Translations under genes and position numbers: made by a program
Part shown: positions 52,625 through 62,631 of the stretch, piece after piece
Position numbering within the stretch: the first letter of the stretch is position 1
How the letters are laid out: the number at the start of each line of letters is the position of its first letter
NCBI GenBank assembly: GCA_012932865.1
Contig: SAXG01000140.1
Location: 1 to 64,000, forward strand
DNA: 64,000 nt
Reading direction: 5' to 3'
Source of the DNA: Amylostereum areolatum
Lineage: Eukaryota > Basidiomycota > Agaricomycetes > Russulales > Stereaceae
The notes under the pieces: model-generated
What the model saw: the letters and a program-made list of their open reading frames with translations, nothing else
Told to the model about the DNA's origin: nothing
Databases searched by the model: none

Positions 52625-55600
52625 CGCTCCACGTCCGCCACGTTGCATGCCATCTCGTTTTATCGCAACGGAGGCATGAACGCCCTGATTTTCGTCTGCC
52701 GCCGTTTCATGGCCATCGTCGAGGAGGTCAACAACATCAAGGAATCCGAGCGTCCAGAGACGCTTACCCACGATATCAGCAATGCTTTCGGCAGTATCAA
52801 GGTTGCCCTCCACTTCCTTCACCCTGTGGGCTCGACGAAGCCTATCTTCGAGTCTCCACAGACTACCCTTTTGATCAACAGAGAGAAGAAGGAGGGCGAC
52901 CCGGACTATTTCGAGCCACACAACTTCCTGGTCAAACACCGTCTGGCCATCTTACCTCTCATTCGTGATCCATGGACTGCATCCTGGCTTGTATCGGCAC
53001 CAAGTGGTTTAATCCGATCGGTGGTTCAAGTCATCTTGGAGATAGTCGGCGGCGAAGGAGAAGAGGGTCAAACGGATATTGCCGCGGAGCCAACGCCAGT
53101 CGGTGGTGGCTGGTCGTTCTGGCCTCACGTACCGAACGAGTCTCGCATCCAGCAAGTGGCTGAGATGGGCAGTGGAGCGCGCTCTCACTCGGACGCAGAA
53201 TCACGTCAATGCGGCGACGGAGCTCCTTCTCGCGAACCCCTTCCGCTTTCACCAACCCTCTCGACCGGCTGCCGAGCCCACAGTTGATACCACGATGTAT
53301 GAGGATACGCCAGCTGCAAGCGGCGACAACACACCGGCCCCTGAAGCGACGGCCGAGGCGGTACATGATGCCGTTATCCCGGATGTTGAACCAACTTCAA
53401 CAGAGGATCCTGCTCCCGCAGAGGCAGAAATGGAGGCAGAGGTGGAGACGAAGGCAGGAACGGGAATAGCCGCAGATCCAGACCCACAACCTGAAGGGCC
53501 AAGGAGCTTGTCAAGACTGCAGAACAGTGGCGAGAGGAGCTCAACGCCGGCAGGGAGGTCCTGAATGTGGATGTTGGCAGTCTTGCCTTGCGTTTGGTCG
53601 ACGAGCACCCCTCTTTAATTTTCGACGTCCACAACGCGTTCATCGGTCGTGTGGGCGGCTTCCAGAAAGAATCCATCAAGCTATCGATTCGCGATGTCAA
53701 GGCGTTCTCGTCTCACGCTCACGATGTCCAAGAGCAGCCGCTTGCTGTTCGATGCAGACTTCTAGCCCTTGTGTTGAGCTGAGGCGCCTACATCATTCGC
53801 ACCTCGCATTGTCCTTTTCGATTTCTGCATGCGTCTTCTCGGTCTCAGGCTTGCCCAGAGACGACTTGCTTTCATCACTCCGCCTTCTCGTAATCATCAC
53901 CCGAGATCATTTCATGGCCCTCGAGTTCGTGAAGCGTGGTGGCGTCCAGCTTCTCCTCCAGAATCTCAAGTCATCTACCGGAGGCGTTGGGGGAAGCCAG
54001 TCATACATCGCTATCATCCTTCGCCATGTTATAGAGGATCCCTCCACGGTGTGCTCCATCATGCGTCAAGAGGTCCAGCGGTTCAGCTCCCACCCCCGCT
54101 CCAAAGTCGTAGATGTGCCAACGTATGTCCACGCGAGCAACGCACGCGCTTTACGCCACTCGAAGGCCTTCCTCGAGGTCACAGACTCTCTCGCAAGACT
54201 CGATCGGCCATTTTCTGTCCCTAACCACATCATGCTCAAGGATGATGTAGCGGCCGCCACCAAGAAAACAGAGTCGGAGCCTTCCCCAGATGCCCTTCTC
54301 AACGCGCCGATGTTGGTAGATCAACCCGTTCTCGGCTCTCTCTCGTCTCCCCCGGATTACCTTGGGAGCGTGGTCCGTTTCCTCATCGGAGAGCTAATGA
54401 CGAGTGTCAACCCCCCCTCGTCCCAGGCAACGGAAAACGCCGCCTCGGGTGCCGGCAGCTCTGGGATTTCAATCCTGACGGGCGCCCAAGCAAGTTCAAG
54501 TGCGGACACTCCCAAGGACGCGACTGCGCATCCGCAAGATAGTCTCGACCTCTACTATTGCGGCTTCTTGATGCAGTGCTTGACAGAGCTCCTCCTCTCT
54601 TACGACTCGTGCAAGGTTGACTTCCTCTCGTACTCGTCCAAGAAGAAGTCAACGAGCTTACCCCGTGGCCTTGCAGTTCCTGCTATCGGAGATCATCACA
54701 TTTGGCACGCTGAACTCAGAGTCCGGGCCCGACTCTCGCAAACGCATTCACCTTTGAAATTGGGCCATGTCCGTTATTGTAGCGCTCTGCGTGGACACCG
54801 CAACAACTCCAGACTCCAAGGATGTTTCGCCTGAGCTCGTCTCCGTCCGGAAGTTCGTACTAGAGGGCGTTAGTAGGGCTATCAAAAATCCGTACCCTTC
54901 CGACTCGGTCGACGCACGATACGGACGACTGCTCGCATTGGCGGATCTGTGCCTTCGTCTGCTCACCGTGCGCTTCAACGTCAGCTCAAACGCACGCAAG
55001 CCAGTGGAGGATGTTCCGACCCATCTAGCGAAGATCATGCTCGAGAAGAACATCGTGGCCACGCTTGCCAACGCACTGGCAGAAGTTGACTTGAATTCCC
55101 CCAACGTTCGTGGGCTCGTGGCTTCGGTCCTAAAGCTGCTCGAGTTGCTGTAAGTCCCCACTCTCCTGCATGATTCTTCGGTGTTATAATCCCCTTTATA
55201 GGTCCAAGATTGCCATCAAGATGAGTCGGGCGTCGGACAAGACCAAAGGACCAGAAGACGCAAAGGTCAAGGGCGAGGACGAGAATATGCCGGACGAAGA
55301 TGACGAGGACGATGATCGCTCCAACCGTGAGGAGACTCCGGACCTTTATCGGAACTCGTAGCTTGGGATGTAAGTGACTTATCGTTCTCCCGTTGCGTCT
55401 CCTGACATTGTGACGTCTTTTTAGGTTCGGCGGCGTAAGTCTTGGTTTGGTGTGGAATCCATCGCAGACTAACCACTCTTCCCACAGGAGATGGAGGACC
55501 AGTTTGCTGATGGAGACATGGATGAAGATGAAGGCGAGGAGGACGAAAACGTCGAGATGGACTTCGGCGAAGGCACGGGGAGCGAAGATACGTCGGAAGA

Positions 55601-56580
55601 GAGCGACGTCGGCGAGGACGACGAAGACGCAATAAGTGAATCAGGTGATGAGGAGGAGGGATGGCAGGACGAAGACGAGGATGAGGACAAGGATAACCTG
55701 GTGGAAGAGGAGGAAGCGCATGCTCATACGCATGTTGAAGAAGCTGACGAGGACGACGGCGACGAAGAAGATGACGATGACGAAGCCTCATTTACCACTT
55801 TCCCTTCCTAACATGTTTTGCTAAACAAGAACATGACGGCTTCTGGCAAGGCGATGGTGAACATGATGGACGAAGAAGGCGATAACGACCAAGGTGAAGG
55901 TACGTTATACATGCAAATTTGTCGAGCGCTATTGACAGAAGTATTTGCTAGTCGAACTTCCAACCTTCCAAGGTGAATGGAGAAGAGGACGGCGGCATGG
56001 GCTCGGACGATGAGTATGTATATTCTCAAGGGCTCTTAGTATGATATGGGACTAACATTCAGTCGTAGGCTCGATGCCGAACTCCGGATGCTTGATAGTC
56101 AAGAATGTCCAGGAGATATCTTCCGCTTTATCCCTGGTATTCCCGAGGGTCTTCCAGGCTTCATGGGTACACATGCCGGAGGGAACATCGTCATTACTGG
56201 CTGGTTGCACGCGCCAAGGCTTCGTGCGGATGGTGAGCCCATACTCGTTAACGGAGCCGAATGCCACTTATAATCATCGTAGGCGATGATGACATAGAAA
56301 TTTCAGGACGTCCGCGGGGAGCTCAGCCAGTCGAGAACGTAACACACCCGCTTCTCATAGAAGAGCCAGCACTCCCCGGAGGTCAGTCATCAGGGCAAGG
56401 CAGGTCGAATCCTCGAGGTGGGAGGTCGGTTTTCGGAGGTTCTGGGAGACAACAGGATATTCTTCAGGCAATCGAAGACGTCATCGGTGGTTCCGCTGTG
56501 ACGTCGGAAGAGAGCGGCGTCGGCGAGGACTGCATCGAACGATGTGGCGATGCAACGACGGGACTCCGAATTTAACGCGT
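52625..56580 (+). pseudogene. TOM1: Fragment of a TOM1/HUWE1-type HECT E3 ubiquitin ligase gene
   Basis: The intact protein is a giant HECT ligase. Here only its N-terminal half can be followed: ATLHAISFYRNGGMNALIFV with CRRFMAIVEEV, TTLLINREKKEGDPDYFEPH, LPLIRDPWTASWLVSAPSGL, the UBA-like VERALTRTQNHVNAATELLL, LVKTAEQWREELNAGREVLN, RLVDEHPSLIFDVHNAFIGR, ITRDHFMALEFVKRGGVQLL, the domain with DYLGSVVRFLIGELMTSVNP, RYGRLLALADLCLRLLTVRF, KIMLEKNIVATLANALAEVD, the long acidic stretch (about 55260-55800), and DAELRMLDSQECPGDIFRFI near 56070. Frame changes occur at about 53155 (in the UBA helix) and 53495, and at least one more after 54700. The HECT catalytic domain is absent. Introns are retained. 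It could not make a ligase. Confidence 0.85.
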
Positions 56581-56584
56581 TCTC

Positions 56585-57730
56585 GTTTATAGGACCATCT
56601 CCTTCGAGCTCCAGGGAGCACTTGTGAGAGGGCGACCTCTTCATTTCTTGTCTGTAGGTTTTGTTGAAGTATCGTGCCGGGCTCCTCCCCCCAAGGACAA
56701 CACAATTGTATGGCCGGGGCGACGAAGCCTCCGAAGACCTCACGGAAACTCGACCAAACCACTGCCCCCTTTGGAAGGCGCGCCGAACTGCCACCACCGT
56801 ACGCGCGAAGTATCTCCACCGCGACAGGAATGGCATCCCGCCACTTTCGTGCTCGTCAAGACCGTTAGCGTGCCCGCGGGTTTTTCAGTTTTACAGCTGG
56901 TGTGACATTCTGATGAGGCGAATGTGGAGAGAGCCTCATCGACGGCGAGGAAGGCGTGAGTGCCTTCCGAGTTCGCGTACGGCAGATGTGTGCGTTGGTC
57001 GTCTTTTGCTGGTTGACGGACGGCTGATGGTGTGTATTTTTGGACGGGCAGCCAACGCGCTTACAACGAGAGCAAGTTCGTGAGCAATCACCATTTATCT
57101 TGTTCACTTGTGACTGCCTATGCTATTTCGTTTGTGCAGAAAGCGTTTCAGCTTTTCCTCCTGGGTATGTGCGGATCTGCAGCCAAGGTCGGAAATTCGC
57201 GACCAGACAGCACCTTAGACGCCTTTGAGACTCCTCATCTTCGTACGTCCTCGTCTTCTTCGCGTGTCTGCGTGGCATGACTCGCGTCGCAGGAAGCGCC
57301 GTCGATCGCCTTGTAGTATTGGAGGTTTCGCACATACGCCGGAAGTCGGTTCTTGTTTATAGAACGTAGGGTGTTGACCTCACAATGTATCACGTTCTTC
57401 TCGTGTTCGAACATCGTGGAACCCGACAATTCGCAAGGATCGCGTCTGGGTCACATGCGGATTGATGTCTATACTCACCGTCTGGCCAAACGTGACGAAT
57501 AGCAAGCGAATCGTGGTATATTGATACATCATAATTCTAATAAAAACGTGGGTGAAATCAGTCTTAGCCCAAACCTTGTGGCTAACTTCTCGTAGACTTA
57601 CAGCTGTGAATCAAAAGCAACGAGGCGAAAATCCGCGCAGCATATAAAACACGAAATCGAGCAATGAGGCCAAATAAACAATCGTTCAGACATCTACGAA
57701 GTCAGAGCAAGAAAACATCCCACGGTCCCA
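56585..57730. other. Unassigned; possibly decayed TOM1 continuation
   Basis: Open plus frames (56661-57083, 57032-57280) carry no clear motif. Given the preceding pseudogene, the first few hundred bases may be unrecognisably decayed ligase sequence. The rest shows nothing I can support. Confidence 0.3.
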
Positions 57731-57735
57731 CTCGA

Positions 57736-58260
57736 CTACTTGTCAACACTTTCGTCAATCCTATCCGCAAAGTCGTTGAAGGACCCGCGCTTTGAAATCT
57801 GAATGCGAGCGACGCCGGCTATCGCGTTGGCGGGGATCCCCTTGAGGGAGGGATGGAGGGCCCCTCTATTCACTCGAAGAACGATGTACCGCTCGGTGCT
57901 GTTATTGACGATCCTGCCATACACCATGCGAAGACCGAATCGTCGGTCGAAACGCGGCGGCGGCCAGGCGCGGGTCCCAAGCATGGCCGTCTCAAGCTCA
58001 GAGTAGACTTTGGCGAAGGCGTGATACTCGAATCCGAGGTAAGCACCTACTTTCCAGAACAGGACGCGACACTCACATCATACATATAGCCCCGAAAATC
58101 TTTCATGAAGGCCTTGGGAATGGTGATCTTTGGAAGCATCTGAACCAGGAGATAAGAACGAAGGTTTTTCGCAATTGAACAAACACTCACGGCGGTGGAA
58201 GAGAATTTCAGAGTTACAGTCGAGGAAAAGGTGTTGACGAAGACGAGAAAAAAGAGGAGG
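57736..58260 (-). CDS. Small conserved-looking hypothetical protein
   Basis: Three exons predicted on the minus strand. The last ends at 57736 (QISKRGSFNDFADRIDESVD then K and stop) and starts after a 50-bp intron (about 58077-58028, GTGAGT...TTCGAG) with YHAFAKVYSELETAMLGTRA. The middle exon reads MLPKITIPKAFMKDFRGYMY; another intron (GTGAGT...GGTTCAG, about 58191-58141) joins it to an upstream exon ending STVTLKFSSTA. Introns keep the frame, which is rare in this pseudogene-rich part, so it is probably a living gene of 120-150 residues. I do not recognise the family. The start is not resolved. Confidence 0.5.
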
Positions 58261-58339
58261 GAAGCAAGAGACGCGCGACAGAAAGAGCAAGAGCGAGGTC
58301 GAGAGCAGGTATCCGCATCGCGTCTTCAGCCTCTTATAT

Positions 58340-59790
58340 CACGGCGTCTCCTCCGTTCCCACCCTCCACCCTCCTTCCTAGTCACTATTCAAGCACGATG
58401 GCGACGACAAGGTCCCGAGGAACTCTGTCATTGCAACCTCTTCCCCTCGATCGCGAATATTCACCAACTTGCCGTCTTGCCGCCGCTACCCATCCAAGTC
58501 TCTTCTTCTACGTCTCGCCAGACGCTCTACGGCTCCTGGCCAGATGGATACGGCGAGCTGGCTTCCAGCTTCACGATCAACTCGACCAAACCCACTAGTA
58601 CCCCTTCTGGACGGCGCGCTGAAAGGCTACACCACACCCGAACCATCACCACTTCCACAGTACTATCGCCCCACCTCTTTCTCTTTCTCTGCCTCCGCCT
58701 CCCTCCCGCCAAGACCGTATCATCTTGGACTGAATGTCCCTTGTGCCAACGGTTCTCGACCTACGCACGCCCCCTCCCCTCTGCGCATACACATCTCTTT
58801 CCTTCATGCCTACGCACCTCTCCGTCCGCGCAGAAGGCCACTCGTGCATCTCCTCTTTCCTCTTCATCCCTTCACGGCCAAGTTCGCGGGCCCCCAAGGT
58901 TGGTGACGGCGTAGGATCGCGGTCGATGAAGAGATACCTGGTGCGAAGTGGACGAGAGATGGATGCTGGACATAGGGCTGGTAAGCGTGAGTTTGAGTAT
59001 GAAATCAACCGGGTAGTAGCGGGTACGTCGCTGAATATCGCTCTGCACTCTCAACGATCTCAACCCTGATATTCCTTTCCTCCCCCGTCCAGCCACATAC
59101 CCCCTTTCCTTCCTCGCTACAAGGTACTATCTTACCCGCATTCTATAGCCCGGGACTTAGTGACAAGCAAGTTTATCATGGTCAAGGTCGGGGACGTCTA
59201 CCGGATGCTGGCCGTTAACACCGCGATCGAGGTCGAGAAGGAGATCGCGGCGGATATCCTCCCGCCGCGACCGAGGAGCTCATAGTTTATACCCTCCCCA
59301 CGCTCCTGGAGATATACGAGGCGAAGGGAACGAGTAAGTTCCACTCTTTTGCTACTTACACATGGCTCGATGTCATCTGAATCGCCTAGTACCATGATCT
59401 TCGCTCTACGTGTTAATTTGTGAAGACGACCAACAGAGTGACTCGGCCGGAACTCGGCGTCGAGGTCAGTAGGTCCCTTCTATTAGTTCCAATGTTGTGT
59501 AGCTCAGGCCCCTCGTCGTCAGCGTCGTGCACAGGATCGACTAACCAGTTCCTGGTTTCATAGGCTCTCTAATTCGCAGACATAAATCTAGAAACGTGTT
59601 GTTCTTGCTGCACGTCAACCATTCCCCAGTGCGTTTATCCCGCTTCCGCCTGTTCTTCCTGCCCTCTTTCTCACCGTCTTCCTCGCTGTCCAGCATCGTC
59701 AACTCCCTCTCCAAACCCATCTCTTTCAATACCGTGCGCCATTCGCATCGGGGACGCGTCCTTTGATGGTTTCGAAGGCGCCACTGATCA
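58340..59790. other. No confident gene; decayed fragment at 59170-59340
   Basis: On the plus strand 59180-59255 reads VKVGDVYRMLAVNTAIEVEK with EIAADI and, after a one-base frame change, AATEELIVYTLPTLLEIYEA (59262-59332). It looks like a broken exon of a helical protein I cannot name. The frames at 58195-58914 are Pro/Ser/Arg-rich without motif. Confidence 0.35.
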
Positions 59791-59799
59791 CCTCTTTAG

Positions 59800-60450
59800 A
59801 TGCCTGGGTCCCGTGAAGATTATGTCTATCTCGCCATGCTCGCTGAACAGGTTGAGCATTATGAGGGTGCGTACCTGGTCACCTCGTGGTGTCACTCAAC
59901 AAGCTCATTCATCGCCCGCAGAGATGATCGAGAACATGAAGCGTGCGTCGAGGAGCGCAACGCGGCGACTGACGAGTCCAAAGTCTTCTACCAGGATTCG
60001 GATGTACCTTTCCGCACTGTCCTCTAGCCACATCCTCTAGCCCTCTACCTGATTGCCAGCGCTGACTTGTTTCTGATATATCTTCTCTCAGGACGGGCGA
60101 CTGCCACCTTTACTTCGTCAGTTCGAGTCGAGCTCTCGAGGCCTGCGGTCTGCACAGTCGCGTCGGGTCACCGAGCTTCCCCCCAACGCACCTCATCCGT
60201 CTCGGACTATTTGTCTGTCTTCTAGTAATACGAAATCCTCAACAGCATCAAACGTGCAAGGACGACGCTGAGGCACCCGCAGCCGACGCGTAAAAGCCTC
60301 GTCGCGGTCGTTGGTGCTTTTGGTCTCTAATACTACTCCTCCTATCCGCATCCCTTCATGCCTATCATCCACAGGTCCCCTCGCCGAGACACCCCTTTTC
60401 GACGACCACCCTGCAGCGATCGGGCTCATCATGTCCATCCCCGTCATGTA
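59800..60450 (+). pseudogene. 14-3-3 protein gene relic with internal deletions
   Basis: Begins MPGSREDYVYLAMLAEQVEH with YE, matching the fungal 14-3-3 N-terminus. A 60-70 bp intron (GTGCGT...CCGCAG, about 59859-59921) leads to EMIENMKR. After that most of the protein is missing: VEERN is followed directly by ESKVFY, then, after a gap, VTELPPTHLIRLG and, in another frame, YEILNSIKRA (about 60230-60260). The intact family binds phosphoserine proteins in the cytosol; here the binding groove helices are largely deleted and several frame changes occur, so no product is expected. Confidence 0.8.
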
Positions 60451-60454
60451 CGGA

Positions 60455-62625
60455 TGTCATACATATCTGTCCTACTTGTATATACAATACATAAATAGAT
60501 TAAGAAAGGGGATAAGGTGAGAACAAAAAGATACATGCTGAATATGCGTGTGAGAGAGCGACGACGTGAACGGGGGAAGGTAGGAGTTACGGAAGCATGC
60601 AGTAAGCGCTACGAGAAGGGTATGCGAATCGGTAGGGGGAGGGGTAAAAAAAGATTATGAAAGGTACTTCGTAACATGTCGATCCGACGGGGGACCAGGA
60701 AAGTTGGGAAAGGGACGACGCTCGGGCTAATCCATGGTATCGAAGAGGGGGGGAAGAAATCGACCGGGGGGATGATTACTAAGGAGCATGGACATGTTTC
60801 GGAAGCGACGTGAGTGGAGGTGGGTTAGGCTGAGCAGCGGGGGCGGAGGCTGAAGCCTGAGGGCGTGCCGGGCAGAACTGAGGTGGCGAGTGGCGAACGA
60901 CCCATGCTGTAGGCCTCCTACTTGTAATCTTCTGCGCGTTGAGAATGAAAGATGAGTGGTGACATTGTTCCATGGAATGGAAGCGGCGTACCTAAAAGGT
61001 GACCTACACTTCTCGACGGACCCGACCAGCACTGAGCGGACAGAGGTGAGGACCGCCGGACCGCCGTCGCTATGCCGGGAGAGATATTGGCTGGATGTAG
61101 GGCTTGACGCTGGATACCGCGCTTGATTACCATTTTGAAAGAGGCTAGCGTCGCTGAGGGAGCTGTTACCAGCGGGAGCGAGCGGGCTGGCAGCGGGAGC
61201 GCGGGCTAGCAGCGAGAGCTGCGCTAGCGCTCGGCGCTGCAAGCGGACGTTGGTCGCTGTGCGCTGGAACGCTGGCGCTGGCGCTGACAAATATATTGAT
61301 TTGAAATGTTGGGTTTTATACGGGTCTTGGCTGGGGCGGATGGTGTTCAAAATATCTCGTTTCGGCCTGATAACCTTTCGGCCACCACGGGCTTGAAACG
61401 TTACATTTATTAACCTTCCAAAGCAGTTTGAAATCGTGACATAACTTTTTATTTCTGATCACACTTAATGGATGATATGTCAGATAGGAACTTTAAGTTC
61501 CATACGTCCTTCGGCCGAAGCTAGACCCATCCGAAACTCGGTCTTTCGGACTGCTCTCGTCTTCGGTAATGTCCGTCCGAAAGAAGTACTATCAGACCGG
61601 ATATTTTACCGCCTTCCTGCACCCAAAACATCTGATTTCTGACGGGTTTCGTCCCCGGAAAGAGCATGTCTGACAGTACACATTTCGGTAGAGTGTCATT
61701 CGTTTCCTAATGCATCATATATTTGTCATTTTATCCGTGTTTTATCACATCCACGGACGTTCCTATATTTGTACTTTTATCCCCCATTTCGAACTCCTAT
61801 CGACTCCGCAAAAATGGACTTCTGCCCGCGGTGCTTGGCGCCCATTGTTCGTGTTCGCGCCTATGCTTGTGACGTCACGCGTCGGTTGTCAAGCAGCGCC
61901 GCTGCGGCGACAAACTTACGATGAACGATCATGATCTCCGTGGTCCCTCGTGTCTATTGTCCTCTAAATATGTCAATACGCATAAGTCCGACCCCACAAC
62001 CGACAGCCAATACCCAGTTTTCATCCCTAATAGCCTCCCGCTGCCTCTTCCAACCGCCAGCGTCCGTCGGGTCCTGGCTTGGTACCATAACGCAACTCAG
62101 CTTGTCCCACTATTTCTGCCGAAATAACACCCAATGAAGATACGACCGACCTTTGGCTTGGACCCCAACACTGGCCCGGTTAATGAAGGATTTTCTTCCG
62201 AAGCTTCCAAGAAGAACCCCTACTTTACCAGATGGTGGCAAGATAGCCTATCCCTCAAACTCCCAGGTTGAAGGGCACATGCTCGTATGTATTTGCCTCT
62301 CTCGTACGTGATGGCAGCGCCGTGACGCGTGAAGAGGAATCAGAATAGCCTGGATAACGACTCGATCTGAACACTGATTTGTTCTCCTAGTTTGTCTAAG
62401 AAACATCCAAAAGGGCAACTCGCTACGTGGTCAGGCAGGGGGGGCGTAGGTGACCTGCGGATTTGACTTGGTGAACGATGTACAGTCTGAAATTGCATCC
62501 TGCCCATATTTTCGTATTCAGAAGATAGCCCTCGAATTGAAAACTCGCGACACCACAATCAATGCTATGTATATATAGCCCTAAGTACCTGGCATATTCA
62601 ATAAACCCGCCATATACAAAGCAAA
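60455..62625. other. No confident gene
   Basis: A minus frame at 60727-61350 is open for 207 codons but consists of Ala/Ser/Arg/Pro-rich sequence partly from GC-rich short repeats (61160-61270, AGCGGGAGCG-type). Between 61490 and 61600 there are short palindromes such as CTTCGGCCGAAG. Nothing else can be supported. Confidence 0.35.
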
Positions 62626-62631
62626 CCCCTA

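Noticed and set aside
60727..61350. 207-codon minus-strand ORF ending LFDTMD, considered as another HMG-gene tail
   Set aside because: Only a few C-terminal residues resemble the HMG tail, and the body is low-complexity from GC-rich short repeats; no IDWEKV-like block was found.
61490..61600. Palindromes such as CTTCGGCCGAAG considered as a regulatory hairpin or transposon end
   Set aside because: Short, imperfectly spaced, and without a paired end or gene nearby.
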